Shown: piece by piece, positions 29,998 through 41,994 of the stretch
How positions within the stretch are numbered: position 1 is the stretch's first letter
How the letters are laid out: every line of letters starts with the position of its first letter
Origin: Geobacillus vulcani PSS1
GTDB taxonomy: Bacteria > Bacillota > Bacilli > Bacillales > Anoxybacillaceae
Reading direction: 5' to 3'
Length of the DNA: 64,000 nt
Assembly (NCBI RefSeq): GCF_000733845.1
Contig: NZ_JPOI01000001.1
Coordinates: 1,403,501 to 1,467,500, forward strand
Position numbers and translations under genes: made by a program
Notes under the pieces: model-generated
Databases searched by the model: none
Told to the model about the DNA's origin: nothing
What the model saw: the letters and a program-made list of their open reading frames with translations, nothing else

Positions 29998-30381
29998 ATG
30001 AACACGCCAAAAGAACTTCGTTACACAAAAGAGCATGAATGGGTGCGCGTGGAAGGAGAGAACGTGCGCGTCGGCATTACGGATTACGCCCAATCGGAGC
30101 TTGGCGACATCGTCTTTGTCGAGCTGCCGGAAGTCGGAACCGAAATTACGGCCAACGAGCCGTTCGGCAGCGTTGAATCGGTGAAAACCGTCTCGGAACT
30201 GTATGCACCGATCAGCGGCACGGTCGTTGAAGTGAACGAAGCGTTAAACGATAATCCAGAATATGTGAATGAATCGCCGTATGAAAAAGCGTGGATGATC
30301 GTCGTCAAACCGAACGATTTGAGCGAAATTGACAACTTGTTGACGGCCGAGCAATACGAAGCGATGATCAACAAAGGATAA
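29998..30381 (+). CDS. gcvH: Glycine cleavage system H protein
   Basis: A 127-residue lipoyl carrier that shuttles aminomethyl groups between the P, T and L proteins. In Bacillus it is also the entry point for lipoyl relay to the 2-oxoacid dehydrogenases. The lipoylated lysine is in [27 protein letters not shown] marks the N-terminus, and ATG 29998 gives the usual family length. The other gcv genes are not adjacent. lipA lies elsewhere in this window and would make its cofactor. Confidence 0.95.
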   Translation: MNTPKELRYTKEHEWVRVEGENVRVGITDYAQSELGDIVFVELPEVGTEITANEPFGSVESVKTVSELYAPISGTVVEVNEALNDNPEYVNESPYEKAWMIVVKPNDLSEIDNLLTAEQYEAMINKG

Positions 30382-30455
30382 ACGTTCCTGCAATCTTCGC
30401 TTCGATTCGGGCACTCTATACATACCGGAATGTGATTGAAAAAGGGGTGCTCGCG

Positions 30456-30692
30456 ATGGTGTTGCAAACGAAGCACATGGATGTCACGGAACGGATCATC
30501 GGCAAACTGAACGGCCGCTCGCTGGAATTGTACGAGGAAGGAGAGCTCATCGGGCGCCTTCCGCTTCCAGCGGCCGTCCCGTTGAAAAATGGATATATCG
30601 AACAAAACGGGAGAATTTTCAAACAGGTGACCGCTACCGTTGAACCGGACCAAAAATATGTTGACTGCGACGGGGAAGCGGGCTGGTGTTGA
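30456..30692 (+). CDS. yusG: YusG-like protein
   Basis: A 78-residue protein that matches the B. subtilis YusG pattern (LDVTD..IGK..., ELYEEGELIGRLPLP, then a conserved YVDCDGEAGWC end). Start ATG 30456 behind AAAAAGGGGTGC. Two cysteines at the C-terminus might bind metal. No known activity. It forms a short transcription unit with gcvH, ended by the hairpin below. Confidence 0.75.
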   Translation: MVLQTKHMDVTERIIGKLNGRSLELYEEGELIGRLPLPAAVPLKNGYIEQNGRIFKQVTATVEPDQKYVDCDGEAGWC

Positions 30693-30695
30693 AAG

Positions 30696-30726
30696 GCAAC
30701 GGTGCGATGCCGTTGCTTTTCTTTTT
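30696..30726 (+). terminator. Terminator after yusG
   Basis: GCAACGG and CCGTTGC form a 7-bp stem with a 7-base loop, followed by TTTTCTTTTT. Confidence 0.75.
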
Positions 30727-30788
30727 CCACCTTTCGCCGGCGCGGGGCATACAATATCGTATCTCCTTTTGAAGTAGGTGGGTCGGAC

Positions 30789-31148
30789 ATGCGACGCGTG
30801 GAAAAAGTGATCATTGTGGAAGGGCGATCGGACAAGCAAAAGGTGGCGGCCGTCCTGAATGAGCCTGTCGTCATTCTTTGCACGAACGGCACGATCAGCG
30901 ACGCGCGTTTGGAAGAATGGGCTGATGAGCTGGAAGGATATGATGTGTACTTATTGGCGGATGCCGATGAAGCGGGGGAAAAATTGCGCCGCCAGTTTCG
31001 CCGCATGTTTCCAGAGGCAGAGCATATTTACATTGACCGGGCGTACCGTGAAGTGGCGGCCGCCCCGATTTGGCACTTGGCGCAAGTGCTGTTGCGCGCC
31101 GATTTCGACGTCCGCATCGAATTGCTCATGAGAGGGGGAGGGGAGTGA
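30789..31148 (+). CDS. yusF: Toprim-domain protein
   Basis: A 119-residue protein made up almost entirely of a toprim fold. VIIVEGRSDKQKV carries the catalytic Glu and LLADADEAGEK the DxD motif, as in small primase/RNase M5-like proteins. It is shorter than RnmV and probably a nuclease or nucleotidyl-transfer factor of unknown target. It overlaps yusE through GTGA, so the two are co-translated. Confidence 0.82.
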   Translation: MRRVEKVIIVEGRSDKQKVAAVLNEPVVILCTNGTISDARLEEWADELEGYDVYLLADADEAGEKLRRQFRRMFPEAEHIYIDRAYREVAAAPIWHLAQVLLRADFDVRIELLMRGGGE

Positions 31149-31462
31149 AAGCGATCGACCGAAACGATGTCAAGCGAGTGGTGGAAAGCGAGCCGCTTCT
31201 CGTCCTTTACTTGTATACCCCGCTGTGCGGCACGTGCCAGCTGGCGCGGCGGATGCTCACGGTGGTGGAGCAGTTGTTTCCGGCGCTGCCGTTTTACGAA
31301 ACGGACATCAACTATATCCCTGAGCAGGCGGTTGCGTGGAAAATCGAAAGCGTTCCTTGCCTGCTTCTTTTTGTGAACGGAACGATCGCGGGCAAGTGGT
31401 ATGCCTTTCATTCCGTTCCGTATTTGTATGAAGTGATTCAAACTTGTTTGCCGCCCCAGTGA
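31145..31462 (+). CDS. yusE: Thioredoxin-like protein
   Basis: A 105-residue thioredoxin-fold protein with the active-site CxxC in LYTPLCGTCQLARRML near residue 25 and the cis-proline loop in IESVPCLLLFVNG. Start GTG 31145 overlaps the yusF stop, preceded by GAGAGGGGGAGGGGA. A dedicated dithiol protein of unknown partner. Confidence 0.83.
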   Translation: MKAIDRNDVKRVVESEPLLVLYLYTPLCGTCQLARRMLTVVEQLFPALPFYETDINYIPEQAVAWKIESVPCLLLFVNGTIAGKWYAFHSVPYLYEVIQTCLPPQ

Positions 31463-31614
31463 TCCGCCTTTTTTTGACGCCGTTTGACACATTTCTTGGG
31501 AAATGACAAAAACGGCGTTGTTTCGCCAACATCGTTGTCGAGATTTTTGTAAAGGATTTCCCTCTTCCACATGGAAATGAAAGAAACATAAGGAAATGGG
31601 GGAGGGAGATATCC

Positions 31615-31962
31615 ATGGAAATGCGTGAATTGATCGGGAAGTTCGTGGAACGGATGCAAGTGTTGCGCCATTTGTTGCCGATTTTGCCGGATGAACAGCT
31701 GTGCGTTCGGTTTGAAAGCGGGGATGAAACCGTGCTGTTGGTGGTTGGCAAGGAGCCGTCTGCGGCGGAGATGGAACACGATGAACGGAAAACATTGACG
31801 ATTAGAGGTTCCAAAGCATCGCTCGCATCGCTGTTGAACGGTGAACTGAAGCTGCAGCAGCTCGTTCGGTTGCAAGAAGTGCACGTGTCAGGAAGCTTCC
31901 GCCATCTATTGCTTCTCGAGTCGCTCCTCCATTTGGCCAAGCCGTATCGGCATGTTGGGTAA
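31615..31962 (+). CDS. yusD: SCP2 sterol-transfer-family protein
   Basis: A 115-residue protein with the fold of SCP2 lipid-binding domains: an amphipathic start (LIGKFVERMQVL), a beta-sheet core, then the hydrophobic helix RHLLLLESLLHLAKP. It resembles B. subtilis YusD in sequence pattern and location. The start ATG follows GGGGGAGGGAGATATCC. Ligand unknown; a lipid or acyl-chain ligand is plausible given the fad neighbourhood. Confidence 0.72.
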   Translation: MEMRELIGKFVERMQVLRHLLPILPDEQLCVRFESGDETVLLVVGKEPSAAEMEHDERKTLTIRGSKASLASLLNGELKLQQLVRLQEVHVSGSFRHLLLLESLLHLAKPYRHVG

Positions 31963-31969
31963 AAAATGA

Positions 31970-31999
31970 TTGACAGCATTCGACAGGCGATGATACAAT
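31970..31999 (+). promoter_or_regulatory. metNPQ promoter
   Basis: TTGACA and TACAAT are 18 bases apart, with an upstream TGA like an extended -10. Transcription would begin about 30 bases before the riboswitch. Confidence 0.7.
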
Positions 32000-32034
32000 C
32001 ACAATCGTAACCAATTGAATAGGTGATTGTTGCG

Positions 32035-32199
32035 CTCTTATCAAGAGAGGTGGAGGGATGTGCCCAATGAAGCCCGGCAACCGTCAGCGCATGCGCTGAA
32101 ATGGTGCCAATTCACACAAAGCGGCCTGCTTTGAGAGATAAGAGACGGAATGGTGCACAATACCTTTCTGTTCTCTTTGCGGGCAGAAAGGTTTTCTTT
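32035..32199 (+). promoter_or_regulatory. SAM-I (S-box) riboswitch with terminator
   Basis: The aptamer runs from CTCTTATC (32035) to GATAAGAG (32137-32144), which form P1. Between them are the hallmark segments AGAGAGGTGGAGGGATG, GAAGCCCGGCAACC and ATGGTGCCAATTC, giving the four-way junction and kink-turn. The expression platform ends in a terminator, ACCTTTCTG/CAGAAAGGT with TTTTCTTTTT (32162-32199). High S-adenosylmethionine should stop transcription before metN. Confidence 0.95.
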
Positions 32200-32237
32200 T
32201 TGCGCTTTGCCGTCTTGAGGGGAAGGAAGGTGAAACA

Positions 32238-33266
32238 ATGATTGCACTCGAGCAGGTGACAAAAATTTATCAAGCGGCCAACGGCTCGGTCACGGCCGTC
32301 GACAACGTGTCGATTGACATTCGCGAAGGGGAAATTTTCGGCATCATCGGCTACAGCGGCGCGGGGAAAAGCACGCTCATCCGGCTGCTGAATGGACTTG
32401 AGAAGCCGACGAGCGGCCGGGTGATCGTCGCCGGCCGCGATATGACGCGCGTGAAAGGTCGGGAGCTGCGCAAGGCGCGCCAAGAAATTGGGATGATTTT
32501 TCAGCATTTCAACTTGCTTTGGTCGCGCACCGTCAGGGAAAACATCGCTTTTCCGCTTGAAATTGCCGGCGTTCCGAAAGAGGAGCGGAACAAGCGGGTG
32601 GATGAGCTGATCGAACTCGTCGGCCTTTCCGGGCGCGAGGACGCCTACCCGGCGCAGCTGAGCGGCGGACAAAAGCAGCGGGTCGGCATCGCCCGCGCGC
32701 TCGCCAACAATCCGAAAGTTTTGCTTTGCGATGAGGCGACGTCGGCGTTGGATCCGCAGACGACCGATGCGATTTTGGACTTGCTCGTTGACATCAACAA
32801 GCGGCTCGGGCTGACGATTGTGCTCATCACCCATGAAATGCACGTCATCCGTAAAATTTGCGACCGCGTCGCGGTGATGGAAAGCGGCAAAATCGTCGAG
32901 CAAGGCGACGTGCTGCATGTGTTCCGGAACCCGCAGCAGCCGATTACGAAACGGTTCGTCCAACAATTGATCGAGCCCGAGGAGACGGAAGAGGCGATTT
33001 CCCATTTGTTTGGCCAATACCCGAACGGGGTGATCGCGCAGCTGACGTTCGTCGGCGCGGCCGCCGGGAAGCCGCTCATCACCGAAGTGGTGCGCCAGTT
33101 TGCCGTCGATGTCAACATTTTGCAAGGGAAAATTTCGCAAACCCATCAAGGCGCCTATGGGGTGCTGTTCGTTCACCTCGACGGGGCGGCGGATGAAATC
33201 GGCCGGGCGCTTGACTATATTCAACGCCAGCAAGTGGCGGTGGAGGTGATTCACGATGCTCGCTAA
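32238..33266 (+). CDS. metN: Methionine importer ATPase
   Basis: A 342-residue ABC ATPase. Walker A is GYSGAGKST, the signature is LSGGQKQRVGIARAL and Walker B is VLLCDEATSALDP. Residues 250-342 are the NIL/ACT-like C-terminal domain (TFVGAAAGKPLITEVVRQF) that binds methionine and inhibits transport. It heads metN-metP-metQ under the S-box and overlaps metP by 11 bases. Confidence 0.95.
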   Translation: MIALEQVTKIYQAANGSVTAVDNVSIDIREGEIFGIIGYSGAGKSTLIRLLNGLEKPTSGRVIVAGRDMTRVKGRELRKARQEIGMIFQHFNLLWSRTVRENIAFPLEIAGVPKEERNKRVDELIELVGLSGREDAYPAQLSGGQKQRVGIARALANNPKVLLCDEATSALDPQTTDAILDLLVDINKRLGLTIVLITHEMHVIRKICDRVAVMESGKIVEQGDVLHVFRNPQQPITKRFVQQLIEPEETEEAISHLFGQYPNGVIAQLTFVGAAAGKPLITEVVRQFAVDVNILQGKISQTHQGAYGVLFVHLDGAADEIGRALDYIQRQQVAVEVIHDAR

Positions 33267-33924
33267 CCTCCTGCCGAACGTGCAATGGGAGACGATGTGG
33301 GCGGCGACGGTCGAGACGCTGTACATGACCGGGATGGCGGTGGCGGCCACCTTCGTCCTTGGGATCGTTCTTGGCTTGCTGTTATTTTTGACGGCAAAGG
33401 GCAATCTATGGGAAAACCGATGGATCAATGCGGTCATCGCCGCGTTTGTGAATATTTTCCGCTCCATTCCGTTCATTATTTTAATTATTTTGCTCATTCC
33501 GTTTACGAAATGGCTCGTCGGGACGATGCTTGGCGCCAATGCGGCGCTGCCGGCGCTCATTATCGGGGCCGCGCCGTTTTATGCCCGCATGGTCGAAATC
33601 GCGCTTCGTGAAATTGATAAAGGCGTCATCGAAGCGGCGCAGGCGATGGGCGCCTCGACGTGGACGATCATTTGGAAAGTGCTCTTGCCCGAATCGCTGC
33701 CGGCGCTTGTCTCCGGCATTACGGTGACGGCGGTGTCGCTCGTCAGCTATACGGCGATGGCCGGGGTCATCGGCGCTGGTGGGCTTGGGAACTTGGCGTA
33801 TTTGGAAGGGTTCCAGCGCAACCATAACGATGTGACGTTTGTCGCGACCGTATTGGTGCTCGTCATTGTGTTTGTCATTCAGTGGATCGGTGACGTTGTC
33901 ACTGCAAAAATCGATAAACGATAA
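33256..33924 (+). CDS. metP: Methionine importer permease
   Basis: A 222-residue permease (MetI type) with five hydrophobic segments. The EAA coupling loop is EIDKGVIEAAQAMGAS, and RSIPFIILIILLIPFTK is the usual first-loop block. Forms the membrane channel that docks MetN. Confidence 0.94.
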   Translation: MLANLLPNVQWETMWAATVETLYMTGMAVAATFVLGIVLGLLLFLTAKGNLWENRWINAVIAAFVNIFRSIPFIILIILLIPFTKWLVGTMLGANAALPALIIGAAPFYARMVEIALREIDKGVIEAAQAMGASTWTIIWKVLLPESLPALVSGITVTAVSLVSYTAMAGVIGAGGLGNLAYLEGFQRNHNDVTFVATVLVLVIVFVIQWIGDVVTAKIDKR

Positions 33925-33938
33925 AGGAGGAACAACGG

Positions 33939-34781
33939 ATGAAAAAATGGCTGGGTGTTTTGTTCGCTGCGATGCTTGTGTTCGCTTTGGCGGCATGCGG
34001 CGGCAACAAGAACGACAACGCGGAAGGCGGCAAATTGGTAAAGCTGAAAGTCGGCGCGTCGAACGTGCCGCATGCGGAAATTTTGGAAAAAGCGAAACCG
34101 ATTTTGAAGAAAAAAGGCATCGACTTGGAGATCATCACGTTCCAAGATTACATCTTGCCGAACAAAGCATTGGCTGAGAAGCAAATCGACGCAAACTATT
34201 TCCAACACATTCCGTATTTAGAATCGCAAAAGAAAGAATACGGCTATGATTTCGTCAACGCCGGCGGCATTCATATCGAGCCGATCGGCCTGTATTCGAA
34301 AAAATACAAAAGCATTGAAGAATTGCCCGACGGTGCGACCATCATCATGAGCAACTCGGTCGCCGACCACGGCCGCATTTTGTCGATGCTGCAAGAAAAA
34401 GGGCTCATTAAGCTGAAACCGGGCGTCGATAAAACGAAAGCGACGGTCAATGATATCATTGAAAATCCGAAACATTTGAAATTTAAAGCCGATGTCGACG
34501 CTGGGCTGCTGCCGCAAATTTACAAAAACGGCGAAGGCGATGCGGTGCTGATCAATGCCAACTATGCGTTGGACGCCGGCTTGGATCCGGCGAAAGACCC
34601 GATCGCCGTTGAGTCGCCGAAAAACAATCCGTATGTGAACATTGTCGCCGTGCGCAAAGGCGATGAAAACCGGAAAGAAATCAAAACATTGGTCGAAGTG
34701 CTGCAATCGAAAGAAATTCAAGATTTCATCAAAGAAAAATACCATGGTGCCGTCATTCCGGCAGCGGAAAACAATCAATAA
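33939..34781 (+). CDS. metQ: Methionine-binding lipoprotein
   Basis: A 280-residue substrate-binding protein of the NLPA family. The signal peptide MKKWLGVLFAAMLVFALAAC ends at a lipobox cysteine at residue 20. The mature part has KVGASNVPHAEILE, ITFQDYILPNKAL and QHIPYLE, all typical of MetQ. Start behind AAAGGAGGAACAACGG, 14 bases after metP. Confidence 0.94.
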   Translation: MKKWLGVLFAAMLVFALAACGGNKNDNAEGGKLVKLKVGASNVPHAEILEKAKPILKKKGIDLEIITFQDYILPNKALAEKQIDANYFQHIPYLESQKKEYGYDFVNAGGIHIEPIGLYSKKYKSIEELPDGATIIMSNSVADHGRILSMLQEKGLIKLKPGVDKTKATVNDIIENPKHLKFKADVDAGLLPQIYKNGEGDAVLINANYALDAGLDPAKDPIAVESPKNNPYVNIVAVRKGDENRKEIKTLVEVLQSKEIQDFIKEKYHGAVIPAAENNQ

Positions 34782-34811
34782 CGGGAGTGTTTCGCTCCCG
34801 TTATTTCTTTT
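34777..34811. terminator. Bidirectional terminator after metQ
   Basis: AATAACGGGAG and CTCCCGTTATT form an 11-bp stem with a 7-base loop, followed by TCTTTTT on the plus strand. It also covers the end of the convergent small gene. Confidence 0.85.
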
Positions 34812-34989
34812 TCGCCAGCCGCTCTAAAATGGCAACGAGCAGCAAAATGATGAGGCAATTTTGAAGCGCGACAACGGCGGTTAAGCTGAATGAGCCCTCT
34901 CCGCTTTCGCCAAGGGCAGCGCTCATCGCCATCCAGACGATGAACGAACCGGCGGCGGCCGTCACGAAAAACACGATCCAACGGGCCAT
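34801..34989 (-). CDS. Small two-helix membrane protein
   Basis: A 62-residue protein with two hydrophobic segments (IVFFVTAAAGSFIVWMAM and VVALQNCLIILLLVAIL) separated by a Gly/Ser/Glu turn, and a basic KKK end that should be cytoplasmic. A strong ribosome site (AAAAAGGAGGAGATC) supports it as a real gene. I do not recognise a family. It lies between metQ and yurZ, on the opposite strand. Confidence 0.6.
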   Translation of the reverse strand: MARWIVFFVTAAAGSFIVWMAMSAALGESGEGSFSLTAVVALQNCLIILLLVAILERLAKKK

Positions 34990-35084
34990 GTTGATCTCCT
35001 CCTTTTTCCGATGTTATTCGCCGTTTAATTTGTGGTTCCTGCATGCATACTAACAGCAGAAACGGACAAAGGAGGAAAACGAAG

Positions 35085-35447
35085 ATGAACAACGGCACAC
35101 AGTCATCGGTCGAATCGGCGCTTCGCCACTACAAAGAAGGGCTTGGGGCGTTCACCCAAAAGCTTCCGAACGTAGCGGAGCGATTTAACGCCTTTACGGA
35201 AGCTTGCTTTGCCGAGGGGGCGCTGTCGAAAAAGGAAAAGCAGCTGATCGCTCTTGGCATCAGCTTGGCGACGCAAGATGAGTATTGCACGATTTATCAC
35301 ACGAAAGGATGCGTTGATGAAGGGGCATCGGAACAAGAAATCTTGGAAGCGTGCGCGGTGGCGGCCGCTTTTGGCGGCGGGGCGGCGATGAGCCAGGCGG
35401 TGACGCTCGTGCAAGAATGCCTCCGCGAGCTGCGGACGACTCACTAG
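35085..35447 (+). CDS. yurZ: Carboxymuconolactone decarboxylase / AhpD-like protein
   Basis: A 120-residue alpha-helical protein of the CMD/AhpD family. The usual AhpD CxxC is not complete: the active-site segment reads [16 protein letters not shown], with cysteines eight residues apart, while [12 protein letters not shown] keeps the family His. Peroxidase-like or hydroperoxide-related activity is possible. Gene order (met transport, yurZ, suf) is that of B. subtilis. Confidence 0.8.
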   Translation: MNNGTQSSVESALRHYKEGLGAFTQKLPNVAERFNAFTEACFAEGALSKKEKQLIALGISLATQDEYCTIYHTKGCVDEGASEQEILEACAVAAAFGGGAAMSQAVTLVQECLRELRTTH

Positions 35448-35476
35448 ACTCCGGAAAAAAACGGGGTCTTTTTTTT
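35447..35476 (+). terminator. yurZ terminator
   Basis: GACTCCG and CGGGGTC (one G-T pair) pair around an A-rich 8-base loop, followed by eight T. The stem starts on the last base of the stop codon. Confidence 0.8.
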
Positions 35477-35599
35477 GCAAAAACTCGTACAAGCTTGCGG
35501 TTTTCGTGTAAAATAAATAAAAGATGCGGTTTTTCACACGGCCATCGTGAAAAACAGAGCAGGGAAGTTGCAGGCAGTTTTCATTTGTTATAAAATTGT

Positions 35600-35619
35600 A
35601 ATGAGAATAAAATGAGAAT
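35600..35619. repeat. Two direct AATGAGAAT copies before sufC
   Basis: AATGAGAAT occurs twice with an 11-base period in the AT-rich leader of sufC, about one helical turn apart. This is compatible with a site for a regulator binding one face of the DNA. It is not a good Fur box. Significance unknown. Confidence 0.35.
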
Positions 35620-35681
35620 GAGCGATCGCTAGAAGACAAGCGAGCGAACTGACTCTCAATCGGGAATTGGAGGTATGCTGC

Positions 35682-36461
35682 ATGGCAGTCTTGACGATTC
35701 GTAATCTCCACGTCGCCGTGGAGGGAAAAGAGATTTTAAAAGGAGTGGACTTGGAAGTCAAAGGCGGGGAAATCCACGCCATCATGGGTCCAAACGGGAC
35801 GGGGAAATCGACGCTGGCATCGGCCATTATGGGCCATCCGAAATATGAAGTGACAGAAGGATCGGTGACGCTTGACGGCCAAAACGTCCTCGAGATGGAA
35901 GTCGACGAGCGGGCGCGTGCCGGCCTGTTTTTGGCCATGCAATATCCGAGCGAAATCAGCGGGGTGACGAACGCCGACTTTTTGCGGGCCGCCATTAACG
36001 CCCGGCTTGGCGAAGGCAACGAAATTTCGCTCATGAAATTCATCCGCAAGCTTGATGAAAAAATGGCGTTTTTGGAAATGAATCCGGATATGGCGCACCG
36101 TTATTTGAACGAAGGATTCTCAGGCGGGGAGAAAAAGCGGAACGAAATTTTGCAATTGATGATGTTGGAGCCCAAAATTGCGATTTTGGACGAGATTGAC
36201 TCCGGATTGGATATTGACGCGCTGAAAATTGTCGCCAAAGGCGTCAACGAAATGCGCAGCAGCGAGTTCGGCTGTTTGATCATCACCCACTATCAGCGGC
36301 TGCTCAATTACATCACGCCGGATTACGTGCACGTCATGATGCAAGGGCGCATCGTCAAGTCCGGCGGCCCGGAACTGGCACAGCGGCTTGAGGCGGAAGG
36401 GTACGATTGGATCAAAAAAGAGCTTGGCATCGAAGACGAAACGGTCGGACAAGAAGCGTAA
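35682..36461 (+). CDS. sufC: Fe-S cluster assembly ATPase
   Basis: The 259-residue ABC-type ATPase of the SufBCD scaffold. Walker A GPNGTGKST, signature FSGGEKKRNEI and Walker B ILDEIDSGLDID are present. ATG 35682 follows GGAGG at 35669 with 8-base spacing. First gene of sufC-D-S-U-B, the sole Fe-S assembly machine in Bacillus and normally essential. Confidence 0.95.
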   Translation: MAVLTIRNLHVAVEGKEILKGVDLEVKGGEIHAIMGPNGTGKSTLASAIMGHPKYEVTEGSVTLDGQNVLEMEVDERARAGLFLAMQYPSEISGVTNADFLRAAINARLGEGNEISLMKFIRKLDEKMAFLEMNPDMAHRYLNEGFSGGEKKRNEILQLMMLEPKIAILDEIDSGLDIDALKIVAKGVNEMRSSEFGCLIITHYQRLLNYITPDYVHVMMQGRIVKSGGPELAQRLEAEGYDWIKKELGIEDETVGQEA

Positions 36462-36478
36462 GCGTTAGGAGGAGGACT

Positions 36479-39445
<2,967 letters not shown>

Positions 39446-39451
39446 ACCGAG

Positions 39452-40849
39452 ATGGCGAAAAAAGCCCCGGAAATCGGTGAATACAAGTACGGCTTCGTCG
39501 ACAAGGACGTCTCCGTCTTCCGCGCCCAGCGCGGCCTGACGCGCGAAGTCGTCGAAGAAATTTCGCGGATGAAAAACGAGCCGCAATGGATGCTCGAGTT
39601 CCGCTTAAAAGCGCTCGACATCTTCTACAGCAAACCGATGCCGCAATGGGGCGGCGACCTGTCGAGCTTGGATTTTGACGAAATCACCTACTACGTCAAG
39701 CCGACGGAAAAATCGGGCCGTTCATGGGATGAAGTGCCGGCGGAGATCAAAGCGACGTTCGATAAGCTCGGTATTCCAGAGGCGGAACAAAAATATTTGG
39801 CCGGCGTTTCCGCACAATACGAATCAGAAGTCGTCTACCATAACATGAAAGAGGATTTGGAAAAACTCGGCGTCATCTTTAAAGACACCGACTCGGCGCT
39901 GAAAGAAAACGAAGACTTGTTCCGTGAGTATTTCGCCAAAGTCGTGCCGCCGACCGATAACAAATTTGCCGCTTTGAACTCGGCCGTCTGGTCGGGCGGT
40001 TCGTTCATTTACGTTCCGAAAGGCGTCAAAGTCGATACGCCGTTGCAGGCGTACTTCCGCATCAATTCGGAAAACATGGGGCAGTTTGAGCGGACGCTCA
40101 TCATCGTCGATGAAGGGGCGCACGTCCATTACGTCGAAGGCTGCACCGCGCCGATTTACACGACGAACTCGCTCCATAGCGCGGTCGTGGAAATCATCGT
40201 CAAAAAAGGCGCGTACTGCCGCTACACGACGATCCAAAACTGGGCGAACAACGTTTTCAACTTGGTGACGAAGCGCGCCGTCTGCGAAGAAAACGCGACG
40301 ATGGAATGGATCGACGGCAACATCGGCTCAAAGCTGACGATGAAATACCCGGCCGTCATTTTAAAAGGCGAAGGGGCGCGCGGCTTGACGCTGTCGATCG
40401 CCATCGCCGGCAAAGGGCAGCACCAAGACGCCGGGGCGAAAATGATCCACTTGGCGCCGAATACGTCTTCGACGATCGTCTCGAAGTCGATCTCGAAACA
40501 AGGCGGAAAAGTCACGTACCGCGGCATGGTCCATTTCGGCCGCAAAGCGTCCGGTTCGCGCTCGAACATCGAATGCGACACGCTCATTCTTGACAACCAG
40601 TCGACATCGGATACGATTCCGTACAACGAAATTTTAAATGACAACATCTCGCTTGAGCACGAAGCGAAAGTGTCGAAAGTGTCGGAAGAGCAGCTGTTCT
40701 ACTTGATGAGCCGCGGCATTTCCGAGCAGGAAGCGACAGAAATGATCGTCATGGGCTTCATCGAGCCGTTCACTCGCGAGCTGCCGATGGAATACGCCGT
40801 CGAGATGAACCGCTTGATCAAGTTCGAAATGGAAGGAAGCATTGGGTAA
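39452..40849 (+). CDS. sufB: Fe-S cluster assembly protein SufB
   Basis: A 465-residue scaffold subunit on which clusters are built. [12 protein letters not shown] opens it, FSYVP-like [21 protein letters not shown] and [10 protein letters not shown] mark the beta-helix core, and [15 protein letters not shown] with the later [20 protein letters not shown] is the conserved C-terminal part. Last gene of the operon. Confidence 0.95.
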   Translation: MAKKAPEIGEYKYGFVDKDVSVFRAQRGLTREVVEEISRMKNEPQWMLEFRLKALDIFYSKPMPQWGGDLSSLDFDEITYYVKPTEKSGRSWDEVPAEIKATFDKLGIPEAEQKYLAGVSAQYESEVVYHNMKEDLEKLGVIFKDTDSALKENEDLFREYFAKVVPPTDNKFAALNSAVWSGGSFIYVPKGVKVDTPLQAYFRINSENMGQFERTLIIVDEGAHVHYVEGCTAPIYTTNSLHSAVVEIIVKKGAYCRYTTIQNWANNVFNLVTKRAVCEENATMEWIDGNIGSKLTMKYPAVILKGEGARGLTLSIAIAGKGQHQDAGAKMIHLAPNTSSTIVSKSISKQGGKVTYRGMVHFGRKASGSRSNIECDTLILDNQSTSDTIPYNEILNDNISLEHEAKVSKVSEEQLFYLMSRGISEQEATEMIVMGFIEPFTRELPMEYAVEMNRLIKFEMEGSIG

Positions 40850-41053
40850 GCTTGATGAATCAAGGATGGAGCGTTCGTTTGCGGGCGCTTCACCCACAAA
40901 ACATCCACAATTATGACAAAATGGGGAGCGGCCGTGCTTATTCTTTTCAATAATTGGATGAATGGCATATCCGGAAACGTTAAGGCCGCCCCTCTAATAA
41001 GTTGCTGCCGTGTTGCCGGCCATTTCACTCCTTCAAGGGGGATTCATGTCTTT

Positions 41054-41083
41054 AGGGGAGCGCTCTTTTTTGGGCGCTCCCCT
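41054..41083. terminator. Hairpin after the suf operon
   Basis: AGGGGAGCGC and GCGCTCCCCT form a perfect 10-bp stem with a T-rich loop. No T-run follows on either strand, so it is a weak terminator candidate or an mRNA-protecting hairpin between sufB and the convergent lysE-family gene. The remaining stretch 40850-41137 shows no credible gene. Confidence 0.5.
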
Positions 41084-41137
41084 GTCATTGATTTCACATG
41101 CCAAGCAGCTCTGTTCCGCCGCGCTCCGTCTTCCTGT

Positions 41138-41770
41138 TTAGCGCTGGACTTTTTCAAGCGCCAATTTGATGCCAAACCCGATCATCACCGCGCCCGTGAT
41201 TCCTTCGATCCATTTCTTCGTTTTCGGCCGCTTCATGAAATCGCTAATACAATGGACGAAGGAAATGTAAAACAAAAACCATATAGCGGTCATCGCCGTA
41301 TAAGCCGCCCCCATCATGAGAAACGGAACAAAGGAGTGCGAGCCCGGTGCTACGAATTGCGGCAAAAAGGTTAAGAAAAAGGCTGCCACTTTCGGATTTA
41401 AGAAATCGGTCAGAAACCCTTGCTTGAAGCAGGCAGTATGTTGTCCTCCGCCTTTGATGTCCGTTTCTACACCTAGGGCTTCCCCTTTTTTCATGACTCC
41501 ATATAATGCCTTAACACCTAAATACGTTAAGTACACAGCACCCACATACTTCAGGATCGAAAACAGCAGGGCAGATTGCATAATGACGGCTGAAAGCCCT
41601 AAAGCCGCCGCAGCGGTATGGATAAAAAGGGCGCAACAAACTCCAAAAGCGGTTTTCAATCCGCCGATTTTCCCGACCGAAATAGTGTTTTTTGTAACAA
41701 TCGCCGTATCGGGCCCCGGCAGCACAATCAAAAAAATAGACAACATCATGAATGAATAGAGATGGATCAA
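41138..41770 (-). CDS. LysE/RhtB-family amino acid exporter
   Basis: A 210-residue membrane protein with about six helices. The family signature is clear: SFMMLSIFLIVLPGPDTAIVTKN at the start and FLTDFLNPKVAAFFLTFLPQF in the middle. TTG 41770 with GGAAAGGCGG upstream restores the usual N-terminus. Base composition is more AT-rich than that of its neighbours and it does not belong to the yun order of B. subtilis, so it may be acquired. Substrate unknown. Confidence 0.85.
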   Translation of the reverse strand: MIHLYSFMMLSIFLIVLPGPDTAIVTKNTISVGKIGGLKTAFGVCCALFIHTAAAALGLSAVIMQSALLFSILKYVGAVYLTYLGVKALYGVMKKGEALGVETDIKGGGQHTACFKQGFLTDFLNPKVAAFFLTFLPQFVAPGSHSFVPFLMMGAAYTAMTAIWFLFYISFVHCISDFMKRPKTKKWIEGITGAVMIGFGIKLALEKVQR

Positions 41771-41994
41771 TGGGGATCGCCGCCTTTCCAGTTATGATAT
41801 TGTTAGAATTTTTTGCGAATACCATTGTAGAGCAGTTTTGGACTCATTTCAATCATGGTTTTTCTCTTGGCACGGCTGGACAAACTCCAACGCCTCGCCC
41901 GCCAGTGTCGGCCGCATGGACAGCAGGCGTTTTGATTTTAAGGCAGTCGCACTTGTGGTATAGTGAAGATAGTTGGAAATGGAGTGAATTGGTG

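Noticed and set aside
35590..35630. Fur box in the suf leader
   Set aside because: The AATGAGAAT words are direct repeats and do not form the inverted 7-1-7 Fur pattern.
40913..41374. Frame after sufB reading into the lysE-family gene
   Set aside because: Low-complexity reading without a ribosome site; more than half is antisense to the exporter.
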